From: Rachycentron canadum | Taxonomy: Eukaryota > Chordata > Actinopteri > Carangiformes > Rachycentridae | Assembly (NCBI GenBank): GCA_038496675.1 | Contig: CM076653.1 | Span: 15,516,398-15,580,397, forward strand | Direction of reading: 5' to 3' | DNA length: 64,000 nt | Part shown: positions 12,612-23,979 of the stretch, one piece after another | How positions within the stretch are numbered: the stretch's first letter is position 1 | Layout: every line of letters begins with the position of its first letter | Notes under the pieces: generated by a model | What the model was told of the DNA's origin: nothing | Databases searched by the model: none | What the model saw: only the letters and a program-made list of their open reading frames with translations | Program-made: the position numbers and the translations under genes

Positions 12612-12860
12612 CCATAGACTGTATATGTAAGTGGGCGTGGACTCCGAAAAGTGAAGCCAATGCTGAAGAGCCTTTAAGTTACATTCTATCAATTCAAGTC
12701 TATGTGAAAATGTCCCTACTTCTCACTTGATTTATTAGGTCAGTAAATGTTTTCCTAATGAGTTTATGGTCTCAGTCTCCATAAAGCAGGAGTCACATGG
12801 AAGCCACACCCTGATGCACGGGTGTGGCTTCCATGTGACTCCTCCTCAGTGGGGTGCACC
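12612..12860 (+). repeat. Dispersed repeat family R1, copy A
   Basis: It begins CATAGACTGTATATGTAAG and shares AGTGAAGCCAATGCTGAAGAG, AAAATGTCCCTACTTCTC and TTTTCCTAATGAGTTTATGG with copies B (24608) and D (34370). It lacks the ACCATCAGGGGGCGACTCC segment and jumps from CTCAGTCTCC to ATAAAGCAGG, so it carries two internal deletions. Its 3' part is rearranged into a hairpin (12788-12843). Confidence 0.8.
12788..12843. repeat. 24-bp perfect inverted repeat with 8-nt loop
   Basis: Arms 12788-12811 and 12820-12843 are exact reverse complements separated by TGATGCAC. It sits in the 3' part of R1 copy A; other R1 copies do not show the inverted duplication, so it probably arose locally by a fold-back event. 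A transcript would form a 24-bp stem. Confidence 0.9.
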
Positions 12861-13013
12861 AAGGTTATGGCCTTCCACACAATTCAGGGAAGAGGAAGAA
12901 ACAGCAAAAAAACAGCAACCTGTCCATGACTTCATACAGCTTTCTGTCAAAGAGGCCTTGTTGGATGCTTAGTTTTCAACAGTTGAATCTTAAGTATTTT
13001 TGTAGGGGAAGCT

Positions 13014-13215
13014 GACCACTCTGACTGCCGTCGAAGAAATCCTGAGCTACCAGACCAGACCACCTTCTTCCTGCTCCAACACATCAGCTTCAGGACTAAA
13101 TGTTCTCAAATGCCTCATATATCCACCACTGTGAGGAGAACATGGTAACCAAGTGATCAATGTTATTACTTCACCTGTCAGGGTCATAATGTTATGGCTG
13201 ATTGCTGTATGTCCA
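13014..13215 (-). mobile_element. Tc1/mariner-type remnant, MITE-like
   Basis: The right edge reads CATAATGTTATGGCTGATTG, matching the terminal repeat of a Tc1-like fish transposon also present at 56952 and 60191. Inside, the reverse complement carries GGTGAAGTAATAACATTGATC and TTTAGTCCTGAAGCTGATG, as at 56990-57080, and then passes directly into sequence corresponding to the middle of the transposon (ACCAGACCA--CCTTCTTC). Most of the transposase region is deleted. Confidence 0.75.
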
Positions 13216-14610
13216 TGAAATGGATAACAAACCCATGTAAAATCTAAAATTACATGTTCTACTTTCTTCATGTTTTGTTCATCTTTCCACCACGTTCTTT
13301 ATTCTTCAACCAGTGAACACTTGATGAGGCCAACAAGAGGAAGTAAAAATTAATGAGTGATTCCTTCCAGCATCTGCCATCCAAGTTAGCCGGCCTTTCA
13401 TTTTTACAGCCATATAAAGGCAGCAGGTCTCTATTTCTGTGTTCGTTCTACTGTACCAACATGAAAAAGTTCTAGATCAATTAAAACTTCTCTCTCTGTT
13501 AATAATCCCCTCAGGACTGCGTGTTCTTGCCAGTCCCCTGCTGGCATCTCCATCCAAACACCGGGTTACCAGGGCAACCGGAGCGAGTGTGACTTGTTAA
13601 GGAGAACAACGTCTCGCTGAGTTGTGGCTCAGAGCTCTGCACTTAAACTGCAAATCATACAACGCAGGTGGACCTGTGGCTGTGATGAGCAACGTGTCGC
13701 GATAGAGATCAGAAACAGAGGGGTTTCATTTATTTGTGGACCGTTTCCATGACAACAGTTCCTCTCCCATATCTGTATTAGACTTTAAAACTAATTGCAT
13801 TTTAAAATCTGTTTTAATTTTAGTTATGGCAGCATGGTGGTATGTAGATTATTGCATAGGAAGAAAGAAAGAAAGCCCAGTCTACTCTTCTTCTACTGTT
13901 TTATAGTCAGTGTAGTTTTTAAATACTGATATATTCTGCAGGGAGACAGGCAGGGTGTTATGAACAATTGTGTCTTATCAAACAATATGAATATAACTTC
14001 TTTGACTTATTAGAGTGTTTTTGTTTCAATTTGTGACTCACCACATTTGTAAATGTTTGGTTTTTTCCCCTAAAGCAAGATCTTACAGAACGGAGGGAGC
14101 ATGTGTTTTGGCCCTGTGAATCGTCTGGATTTCCATCTCATTTGAGATTAGCTGAGAAGAGCTGTTTTGGATTAGCTAAGCTCCTCTCTCCCTCTGACAG
14201 TCTCAGATAAGAGAGCCCGCAGTCGCTGAAACACACTTGTCGAGGAAAATGCCCTTTTCTGCATGGTTAAGACTGCTCTGCTTCTCTCTTGTTGCCCAAT
14301 GCTAACTCTTTGTGGAAGGGATTATTGCGACAGACTGTAAAGAGCTGTTATCATGCTGTCAAGTGAATGGTGACTTTTTTTTTGAGGATCACACAAGGGT
14401 TAGACCAATATACAAGGCCAGCACTGGTCTGTTATTAATAATTTGACATCATCCACTTATAGCTGTCCACCTCTGCCACGATGGATGGTACAGCAACAGC
14501 TAATCAATACGTTTTAATCAGTCGTTGTTTTTTTTATCAGTTTGTTTCTAAACCATTCGAAAAGCCTGCAGCAAAAGAAATTTACAGATATTGTGTGTTA
14601 GAGTCATTAC
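13216..14610. other. Intergenic; unique patch about 14090-14370
   Basis: No exon was found. 14090-14370 is non-repetitive, of balanced composition, with paired words such as TTGAGATTAGCTGAGAAGAG and TTTGGATTAGCTAAGCTCC; it is a possible conserved non-coding element, judged only by eye. A (GAAA)n tract lies at about 13859-13874. Confidence 0.4.
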
Positions 14611-14790
14611 GTCTATGGGTAGATGTTAAAGGTCCATACGGTCTAAAGGTAGATGTTAAGGTCCATACAGTTTAAAGGTAGATGTTAAAGGTCCATACGG
14701 TCTAAAGGTGGATGTTAAAGGTCCATACAGTCTAAAGGTAGATGTTAAAGTTCCATACGGTCTAAAGGTAGATGTTAAAGGTCCATACAG
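14611..14790 (+). repeat. 30-bp minisatellite, about 6 units
   Basis: Six tandem copies of a unit close to GTCTAAAGGTAGATGTTAAA plus GGTCCATACG, differing at a few positions (ACGG versus ACAG junctions alternate between units). There are no unique spacers, so it is not CRISPR-like. No coding frame is shared across units. Confidence 0.92.
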
Positions 14791-14884
14791 TCCATATAGC
14801 CGTCATGACTACTGGAAGTTTGTGATGTGAAAGCAGTCACTGCCCTCAGACACACCCCAAGCCCTATCCACCTGGACCCACTAT

Positions 14885-14965
14885 CCAACCTTGCAGGGTT
14901 TGGAAATCTGCTATATTTCTATTGGATCACTCAGAAAACAGCCAATCAGAAGAGAGGCTTTGAGC
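14885..14965 (+). repeat. Dispersed repeat family R4, copy 1
   Basis: GGAAATCTGCTATATTTCTA, TTGGATCACTCAGAAAACAG and CCAATCAGAAGAGAGGCT are repeated with few changes at 31585-31660. The copies share no protein. Boundaries are uncertain. Confidence 0.7.
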
Positions 14966-16068
14966 CTAACCAGCCTAAGGACCAGGATGCAGAACATTCA
15001 AACCTACAATCCACCACTGGTTCTGGAACAAATACGGCTCAGTTTCTTTCACAAATTCAAATTTGCTCATTTCTCTGAATCTCAGTTTAAAGGGCACAAA
15101 TATGACATGAACAGCTGTCACATCAAACAATATTCTGTCAGAACACTAAGGTAAGGTAAGTACTAGGTAAGTAGCTTATCACTTTGCCTCAAAGGAATCT
15201 TCAAGTTATTTTTACCTCAGTGTTGTTTTAATCATTTAAACTTAAAACTTAAAGCTCAAAACCGGCATTCACACAGTAAGTACTAAATCCTAAACCTGTC
15301 TCCAAAGAATTACATTCTTCTATCTAATTTGCAAAAACAAATACAATTGAAGGAAACATTTGTTTTCTATTCATGTAATAAACATATGTTGTTCATTATT
15401 ATTTGGCAAGTCACAAATACAATATATCAATGTATCAGTAAAATGTTTTGTTGTTTCCCAACAAAACATCTGATCCTGCAGCAAAAATATCTACATGTTT
15501 AAAGTTAGAGGAAGAGCATGGTTTAATACAGCAAAAGTTCACAGTGACCTCAGACAGAACTTCTTCATTTATATTTAACCAAAACCTTCTTTCCACTGAC
15601 CTTAACCAGGTGCTGCTGCTGCCTTAAACCACAGACAGGACTGTAGATGTGAGCCACTGAGTCATATTTTGTTTCCCTGCCATCCACCCAAACCAACGTC
15701 GAACAAATATGGTCAGAAATGTAACTCTTCATTTATTTAAAAAAAGAAACATAAGCAACTTTGTTGCCACCAGTACACAACTGGGAAAATGGTTTGGTTG
15801 TGTATGAATGTGATTTCAAGGAGACAAGGTCATCTTGTCAGGTACTGTGACTGAGAATTGGCAAAGAATGATGGCAATTAATTTTTAAAGCATATGCCTT
15901 CCAACAGACATTTCGTAAAAATGACCTTTAAAATACCCCACAGTGACAATCTGCTGCTATTAAAGGTGGTTTGTATAACAGATCATCTCTCGTATGCTTC
16001 TTTTCTCCTCTTTATTTTTATGCTCTGAGTCTGATTTCACGTCGGCAGCTCAAGTCTTCGAAACGCGA
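14966..16068. other. Intergenic, no gene recognised
   Basis: AT-rich sequence without exon signature. Confidence 0.45.
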
Positions 16069-16172
16069 CCTGGTGGCTCAGCTGGTAGAGCGTCTTCATG
16101 TCATCCCCTGACTCCCCTCTCTCCCCAACTTTCCTGCCACTCTCTCTCTAAAGCCTGAAAAAAAAAGAAACA
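16069..16172 (+). mobile_element. tRNA-derived SINE-like remnant
   Basis: CCTGGTGGCTCAGCTGGTAG resembles a tRNA A-box region, followed by the T/C-rich body (CCCCTCTCTCCCCAACTTTC) and a short A-rich tail, typical of a common fish SINE-like repeat. No B-box, acceptor stem or intact cloverleaf is present, so it is not a functional tRNA gene. Confidence 0.6.
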
Positions 16173-16825
16173 CAGCATTCACCTTGAACTTATCCAAATT
16201 TATGGATTTGAATAAATGGCTATAGTCACTTAAAATGGATGTTTAATTACGCATTTCACTTTTGTTGACTTTATTTTCCATCCTTCCAACGACAACAACA
16301 ACTCAGTTCCTCGGAGTCTGATAAAGTAAGTTTTATATTTGCTGTGGTTTTCCTTCTACTGCTATCACATAATACACTTTTCAAAAACTAGATACAACTG
16401 AAGCCAAGATGATGTCCTGTGTAGATTAATTCAAACAAGCACAGCCACAGTGTTTTTGTCAACGTACTCGTGAAACAGACAAGATAATGACACAACTGCA
16501 CTGAGTGAAAATTACCTCCACATCAAACAGGAGACATCAGCTCAAAATCTGCTCCAAATTTTCCTCATTAACTCCAACTTCGGAGTATGATCTTTTTTTT
16601 TTTTCCCCCTCCGTCTCTTTGGACACTGCTGCTGAAGCTGTTTTGGCCTTGGTTATCTGTTCTGCCGACCTGCCTGTGGATCGCTCATGATGAAAGGTAC
16701 AGACGGATGAACTTTATAAACAGCAGGTCTCGAGGAGTTGTAGCACATACATGCACTTCAGGCTGTGCACTGTAAGTACAAAGCTACTCTTCTAACGAAC
16801 AAGCGAAGTCTCACCAGCATTGTGC
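16173..16825. other. Intergenic, no gene recognised
   Basis: A poly-T/C-rich stretch lies at about 16591-16612. No exon signature. Confidence 0.45.
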
Positions 16826-16854
16826 TCTCTCTCTCTCTCTCTCTCTCTCTCCAC
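16826..16854 (+). repeat. (CT)n microsatellite
   Basis: About 14 uninterrupted CT units. Confidence 0.92.
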
Positions 16855-17039
16855 ATCCTACATACTGATTTATTCCTGATAGGAGCTGTGACAATATTCT
16901 GTCTCAAACCTTTTAAACTTGCTGCAGACCTCGCACAGAGATGATACATCTGTGTTTAAGCTGAGTTTAGTTTGCACGTGTCTCTCCTCTCAGTCTTTGT
17001 CAGCGGGACACAGTCACACCCACGAGAAACACATAAAGA

Positions 17040-17185
17040 AATCACAGGTACAATGGCTGGAGGGCACTCTGATAGCTGAGGGGTTAGGGCATACTGAGAC
17101 TTGGTCCGACGTTTCCTGTCTCTCTCCACTTTCAAATCAAATCAAAGACATTAAATGCCCCAGGAAATGATTTCCCAAAAAAATG
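17040..17185 (+). mobile_element. Diverged SINE-like remnant
   Basis: GATAGCTGAGGGGTTAGGGC recalls a tRNA-like head. It is followed by TTTCCTGTCTCTCTCCACTT and TCAAATCAAA, with an ATTAAATGCCCCAGG/AAAAAA end, the layout of common teleost SINE-like repeats. It is more diverged than the copy at 16069. Confidence 0.45.
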
Positions 17186-17222
17186 CACAACGGCTGGAAA
17201 TCAAGCTAGCTTGCAGAGACCA

Positions 17223-17238
17223 CCACAAGAGGGCAGTA
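17223..17238 (+). promoter_or_regulatory. CTCF-like motif, strong match
   Basis: CCACAAGAGGGCAGTA matches the vertebrate CTCF core (CCA-NAG-GGGCAG-A) at nearly every informative position. It is the best match I see in the window, close downstream of a SINE remnant and oriented toward pttg1ip and cdk14. Confidence 0.5.
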
Positions 17239-17844
17239 GATTAGATCAACATTAAGACAACTTTTGTGAGCTATATGAGATCAGATGTAAGGACAGATAT
17301 CGCTTCACTTCAGTATCACACTAACGGACGTATTTGCTCCGTATATGCTTTCCCTGACAGCACGCCACTGCTGAAAATATGGTTTATAAACTACCTCAAA
17401 TATACAGAATGAATTAACACCCAACCTTTAAACAGAACTGCCGCCACACTGCATATGCTCTGAGGATGTTTCCTGACCGTCATGTAGCCACATGAAAAGA
17501 ACTGAATACAATGAAACGAGTTGTTCAACAGTTCAGTGAATGAAACCTCTCAGGTTAGTTCATTACAGTGGTGCTGTAGGGGCCCCACCCTGGCATCAGG
17601 GACCAATGAACAATGAAAGGTGATGGGTTCAATCTGACCACTGACTGTTATGATCCAGCTGTTACCACAGGAAGTCCGACAACTTGACAAAGTGTAACAA
17701 CAATCAATAATCTAATTAAAAGTCAATGTTGACCTTAATTTACAAACATCCGATAGCCAACGACCACAACAAGTAACTATGAGCATAAGCAACTACATGA
17801 CCAACAAAGACAGACCAGCAGATATGTAATGCATGTGATATGTG

Positions 17845-17848
<4 letters not shown>
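17239..17848. other. Intergenic, no gene recognised
   Basis: No exon or repeat identified. Confidence 0.45.

Positions 17849-17896
<48 letters not shown>
17849..17896 (+). repeat. (TG)24 microsatellite
   Basis: Perfect TG run of 24 units; a likely polymorphic marker. Confidence 0.97.
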
Positions 17897-17898
<2 letters not shown>

Positions 17899-20124
17899 CA
17901 ACTGTGAGATTTGAACTGGGGGGAGTCAGAGACAAAAGTGGTAGGTGCAATCTAACAGACGAGCTGGTTTCCTCTGCGGCAGCAGGAAAACAGCAGAGTC
18001 GACTCGGTTGGAGGGAAAAACATGTAATTTGTTATCTCCTTGATGAAATCTTTCAGCCCTCTGCAGGCAGTATGAGAAATCAGCTGATGCTGCGCAGCTG
18101 TCGCCTTCAAATCCACTATTTACTGAACACAAAGTCTGTTTCCTGGACCTGTGAGTTAAAGACTTGTGACCTGAGTTGAGCTCCGTATCAGCAACCAAAG
18201 TCAGGCCATATATTCTGATATTTTTTCTTCCTTGTTCTTTCTTCCTGGTCAACCAGCTCCTCCTGATGTTGAGTTTGGATGAAGCATGTTTGTCGCTGTT
18301 CATTCCATCATTAGCAGCCTGTCTTCTGCTTCCTGGACACTCAGTTATGTCTTGTTAGTTTCGTGTAGCTGGTGGTTGTTTATCTCCCGTAGAATCTTTT
18401 CCACCTACTTTCCCGTTAGCATTATGTTCTGCATGTGGCTCATCCTCATTCTCATTTGGACCCGCCATACTTCTCTGGCTTTATTTCCATCATTACACTG
18501 ATATTAGTAGTAAACATTTACTTCACACTTTCTCTCTGAGGAAACTACGTACCTGTCTGTCTGCCATCTCAGACAGTGGAACTGGAAGCCACCAGCAACT
18601 GAATTCAGAGCTCTTGCAAGAATAACACGCACAGGATCATCAACCCTCAACACGTAAAAAACGGCTTTCAAGAAGACAAACCCGGGACGCCAGAGTTAAA
18701 GGCTGAACCTGAATCCACCTTATTTTGATTCCTTTACAAAAATCAGATTGCTTTCAACTCTGGCACCGAGTGTGCGACTGACTGTAAATCACTAAAACAT
18801 AATTCTCGGAGGACGGGCATGAAAGGATGCCTCTCAGCCAGATCTCCAGTTTCTGTCTTAAATCAAAGACCAAGAACATCACCAGTCTTTGACAGTGACG
18901 GCGTGTCGTCTTCAACAGCTTGTAAATGTCAGCAGCGAAGCAGCTGTCAGTCACCTCTAGTGACACTTTAACAGCAATCAACTTTTGCCAGAGGCAATTA
19001 TTAATACATGAGGGCAAAGCCACCTGAGACGACTGCAAACAAGCAAAAGAACAGTGTGCGTCTCCGCGCTTGTTTTACTGTATTTGTAAGGTCCAAAGGG
19101 GAGCCCATTATACTTGTGGGCTCCAACAGCTCTGTGGGACCAGATTGCTGAACTTACGGCTCGGGGCTAGGGATGTATCATGTCAGTGACAGTATGTCAG
19201 TGACGGGTCCCCACAAATATAATGAAGCATGGTGCAGTGTAAAGTAGGGACTTGAAAAGGAGAAATTTGTGCGCCACTGAATGTGTTGTAACCGCTGATC
19301 ATGGTGGCTGTTGCATGTTGTTCCTGTGTATCAGTGGCTGCTTGGGGCTAAAAACTCTATGCACAGGTGAAACCGCAAATAGACTTTTGATAACCACATT
19401 ATTTTTTTTACGCCGCACTGGCCCTGTAGTTCTCTCACACAAAACCAATGTATCCGATGAAATCAACTACTGTTGTGGCTATTAGTTGTACTATTGTAGG
19501 TCTACTTTTTCTTTATATACTGTATATACTTAAGGACTGGTGATCCCCTTTTCATATAGCATCACCAGCCACATTTGGTACTCCTACCATCATATACCAC
19601 ACCATTAAATTACGTATCATAATCGTCCCCTGCCCTTTATCCTACCACTGAAACTGGGTCAAAAATTTTTATTTGCCCAACACTTAAACATGTCCATTAA
19701 ACCCCAGCTTTACATTTAGTACTAACTGGCAAATGCTAGCAGACATCAAGCTGGGACACTGAGCTCCCTCGCTCGTGTTTGTTTCCTGTTTGCTTTCTGT
19801 TCTTTTCTCCTTGTATGTGTTTCATTCGGGGTCAGTTTTCAGAAAATAACAGAAAATTTCTGGAGCAAATTTTGAGTGCGTCTGCTGCTCAGTGTGAGTC
19901 CAGGATAATCAGCTGTCAGATGCTGGGTTTTTGTTGAGGTGGATGTGAAGGAGCCAGATGCCAGGTGTGACAGTAGCATTCATCCAGAAGGCCTGTGGGT
20001 GATTGTATTGGTGATATTGATAGTCTTTCTACCACCTCAGGCAGTGATGTGGGTGCTAATATGACCAGTACAAGTATTACTGGCATATTTTAATGACTCC
20101 CAAGAACATTACATGGACTTTCAT
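17897..20124. other. Intergenic, no gene recognised
   Basis: Several frames of 60-125 codons occur on both strands (for example 17926-18303 minus) but none shows a known domain, splice signal pair or codon pattern that convinces me. Near 19178-19205 the words ATGTCAGTGACA and ATGTCAGTGACG form a short direct repeat. Confidence 0.45.
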
Positions 20125-20590
20125 TCAGGTCCTAGAGAATGATCCAATCCCTGAGATCCCTCATTCTGTCTGGTAAGCATTTGGAGACCATAGTTCTCCT
20201 ATTTCTTCTTGCCTCAACTATTGAAATTCCTTCCATGTAACAATCAGTCAGACTGCCTTATCTTGCCTGCAGCTGGTTCAAAATGCAGCAGCGAGGCTCC
20301 TCATTGGCACAGAGAAGAGAGACCACATCTCCCCAGCACTGGCCTCTGAGTACAGAATTGATTTTCAGATGCTTGATGTTGTTGTTGATGTTTTTAAAGC
20401 CGGTTGTATCTCTGAAGTCCTCATCACCTATTCCACCCCCAGCTCTGGTGACCAAGCACTGCTCTTCATACCACACACCACACAGTTAAAACTAGGGCTG
20501 ACCAGGAATTTGCCTGTTGTCAGCCCTAAACAGTGGAATACTATTAGATCTCACCCCTACATTGGCATCTTCTAACACACCCATCTCATA
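20125..20590 (+). mobile_element. LINE (L2/Rex-like) reverse-transcriptase C-terminal remnant
   Basis: Translation of about 20265-20580 gives LQLVQNAAARLLIGTEKRDH and, in shifted frames, words corresponding to the typical tail of fish LINE ORF2 (SSGDQALLF, then PKQWNT). This is the region after the polymerase core. It is 5'-truncated and frameshifted, hence dead. The family assignment within L2/CR1/Rex is uncertain. Confidence 0.75.
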
Positions 20591-22179
20591 TAACAAACAG
20601 ACAGGTGACAAATGAAGGAAAGGTTGAATAAATAAGTGGAGAAAGATGACAAATGTAGATGCTTCCACATGTGCACTGCACTGTCCAACCACGCACTGTG
20701 ACATGTAGAAAACTGCTGCGCAGACCCAGGTGATTCAGATTCAAGACTCAAGGTGGTTAAGAAAAAGCATCTGAGTGAGTTTTGTTGGTTCACTGTTGCA
20801 GCACAGAGCAGGAGCCTCAGTCACAGATGCTCAACTGGCTGCTGTTTGAATAGGAGCAGGGACTGAAGTGACATCTGCATTCAGATCTATGTGAAAGATG
20901 TCAGTAAACAGGTCGGATAATTGATGACCCTGACGTTTGTGCTTCAGTGTCACGCAAGAAAAACAAGAAAAAAAGAGCAGCTCTTGGGAGGTCAATGCAG
21001 CAGTAGAGGTCAGAGAGTCTGACCTTGGGAGGTACATTTTGCTGAGAAGGTTTGGGTCTACTTGTCCGCTTAGAGGAAGGAGTCACAGCAAATCAATTCC
21101 AAGTTGTTATGCGTGATGAGGAAACATTTCTATCCTGATGGGTGTGTCTCTTCCAGGATGACAGTGCACGAGGGGTCACATGTTAGCGCTCTCCACCACC
21201 ACCACCCTCAAAACACAGACTGAAGGACTATCTTCAGAAGGAATGGTTGATCCTGCTGTAGACTTTCTTTTTCCTTTGACTTGTTTCCCGTCTGTTTATC
21301 ATCATCATCATCATCATCATCTCATCAATAGTCACTTGGAGGACATGACTTGTCACAGTGTTTTTTTTTAATTCTCTGTGCACTGTTGCGTTATTATGAT
21401 TTTATCCAGATACCATATACCTTAATTACTTTACTTTTATTGAGTATTATTATCTGTTTGGTCAACATCTGTTGGTTTTAAATACACATGTTGACAAACT
21501 AGCTGAATGTTTATTGTTCAAATTAAACTTCTTTTCAGAGATGGGTCGATGTGATGTGATACATGTGGTTTGTAAGATGGTCTGAAAATTGCAAGCCACT
21601 TGTACTTATATTAAATTCTAAACAATCAAGGAACAGACAGGCGGATTTCACAGTTTTCCTGGTTTATAACACTGATAAATCATTGAATTATAGTTCTGTA
21701 CTTGTAGTTTCTAAAAAATGATTTGAAGGGTTGAATTGTAGCGACTTTATTTGAGCTGATGATGTGTAACACGTTAATACTGACAAAGGTTTACCCATGA
21801 ACATCTGCATGCTTGTTGCTACACTGCATTGGTCGACAGTGTTGGGTGGAGGGGGGGGCGTTTGAAGGCCAAGCTCCAGTGGCACCACAGCAGCACAGAC
21901 GTAGTAGTTTATGGTATTTATGGAATGGCTGACTGACCAATCACTGAAACCCTCTGATGAAAAATGTCCCCATTGTCAGTCCTGTCCAGTAGCAACAGTC
22001 CTTAATTAAAAATGTTAATTTTATATATATATATATATATTATATTATGCCGTTACACTCCCCCTCCCTCTCTGCCCTTTTTAGCTAGATTAGTAGTTTT
22101 TTTAATGCATTTATCAATCGTGCCCTTGTCATGATAAATTGCTAGCACCACCTTGCCATAGGTACATAATTGCATCCCT
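20591..22179. other. Intergenic with (ATC)n and (AT)n runs
   Basis: No exon signature. An (ATC)n microsatellite lies at about 21298-21320 and an AT-dinucleotide run at about 22022-22042. A G-run lies at about 21849-21858. Confidence 0.45.
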
Positions 22180-22460
22180 GCTTCGCCACTTTTCACCCTC
22201 AGCTCAGTTTGATCCTTTACCTGTGTCATTAGATGTGGAGAGCTCAGGGCACAATGGCCTGGCTTTGGAAAAGCACAGAGGAGTGTGTAATTACACTCGG
22301 CTTTGATTACCTCTCATGTGGAGCAGCCTGTTCAATAGCCATTACATGGAGACACTCCTCTGGCTGCTGTTTAATGGCCCACTGGCCCAGTTTTTATTTG
22401 CACCCCAACCTGCTGCCACTGTTAAGCTCACAAAAGACCGAGCTTCAACACACCACTGCT
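22180..22460. other. Candidate conserved non-coding element
   Basis: Unique, evenly composed sequence with TGTAATTACACTCGGCTTTG, TTGATTACCTCTC and TTTAATGGCCCAC words, which resemble homeodomain/TCF-type sites, and no coding signature. The call rests on appearance only. Confidence 0.25.
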
Positions 22461-23177
22461 CAGCTCCTTTCTCTGAGTGGCACCGATCGATCAACAGGGC
22501 AACACATACACACATTCAACATACAGTTTTTTTTAAACAGAACAACAGGAGACTGCAGAGCTGTAATTGAACAGCTTATTGAGCCCCGATCAACAGTTGA
22601 GAAGAAAAAAAAAAAAAAAAAAAAACGAGACAAACAACTTTGATTCAGGTATAGTTTTATAGAGTTATAGAGTTCAGAGGCACTGCCAGGAGAGGTAAAC
22701 AGGAAAATGTTGCCCTCAAGGGACACATGGGCCTCCAGTCACAGGGGTAGTAATAATAATAGTAAAAATATTGCAATTTACATGAACTTTGTAACTAAAA
22801 GTTCATCAGCAGTAACAGCAAAATGTAGTTTAGGTTTGACACGACCTCTGTCTTTTCCCTTTGTTCTCTGGTTTTTGTGTGTTTGTGTGTCTTAGTCTGG
22901 GCATGACTGACCTGCAGTGCATTCTACTCTCCAACCAATCTACTCACACATCTGCTGATCATCCGCACTGATTTCCACCTCCTCCACCTGGCAGTTCCTT
23001 CAGCAGTTTGCTGTAACATCCTCAGCTGCACTCACCTGCTCCTCTTTGTCCTCCATCGTTCCTGGGGAAGAGCCCTTCCCTAATCCAGCCTCCTACAAAG
23101 CCATACAAATAGTATGGCAGTAAACCGAAAGGTCAAAATTAAATGTAACACTTAAAATAATTAATGTAAGACTTACT

Positions 23178-23225
23178 TACTAGAGTTTGAAATACAGGTG
23201 GGATTGGGTGTTTCAAACTCTAGTA
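23178..23225. repeat. 15-bp inverted repeat, 18-nt loop
   Basis: Arms 23178-23192 and 23211-23225 (TACTAGAGTTTGAAA and its complement) are perfect. Confidence 0.8.
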
Positions 23226-23931
23226 GTTTGGGAGATTGAAGCATTTATATATCATTCTTGGATGATGCAATTGCAATGATTATATTTCCAATAATTATGC
23301 CTGGAATTATCTTATGATGTGATTTAAAACACCCCTAATGGACCAGACCATTTCTTAATCTTGGCGTTATCTGAACATCTTGTCTGTCTTCCTCAATCCA
23401 TCAGTGGCTCATGGTCTAAAATCTCTGCTTCTGCTTCCAACCAACCTTTTCCAACTTGAAAATCTTGAGGAAAATGTTGACACATCTGACCCCAAAACAA
23501 GCAACGTGTACTCACCCGTTCCTGGTTCTGGTCCCACAACATCCTGATAAGCATCTGTTCCTGCATCACTGAGTTGAATTCATCTGTTCCTGCTCTTGCC
23601 TCTGGTTCCCCTCTGAAATTCAGTTCAGTCACTGGCTCTGGCTAGTCCAGTATCTACTCCTTCCATGCTCCCAGACGCATTCACTGGATTCACCACCCTG
23701 CCATTGCCAAAATCACCAAATGTCCCAGTGCTCACTCCACAACCCAGCAAGCACCAGCAAACCAACCAGCTGCCCCCAGTCAGATCCAAACCTCCCCCAC
23801 TGGTTTCACACACATTTCCCCTGATCACCTTCTTCAGACAAGAGACGTTGACAATGATTCACACTCAATGTTGGATCATTTGAACATTTACTGAGAGGAA
23901 ACCATGTGGGAAGTTTGCTCCTGCTTTAACC

Positions 23932-23979
23932 TTTAAATACTACATGGTGTTCTTTAACAACACTATGTAGTATTTAAAG
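23932..23979. repeat. 15-bp inverted repeat with additional inner pairing
   Basis: Arms 23932-23946 (CTTTAAATACTACAT) and 23965-23979 are exact complements. Inside, GTGTT can pair with AACAC, giving a hairpin of about 48 nt with a small internal loop. Confidence 0.8.

Noticed and set aside
14611..14790. CRISPR array
   Set aside because: Units abut with no unique spacers and the genome is vertebrate; it is a minisatellite.
16069..16110. tRNA gene
   Set aside because: Only an A-box-like segment is present; no cloverleaf, B-box or acceptor stem. Fits a SINE-like repeat.
20283..20575. Overlapping 68-codon frames as a small gene
   Set aside because: They are the frameshifted C-terminal part of a LINE reverse transcriptase.
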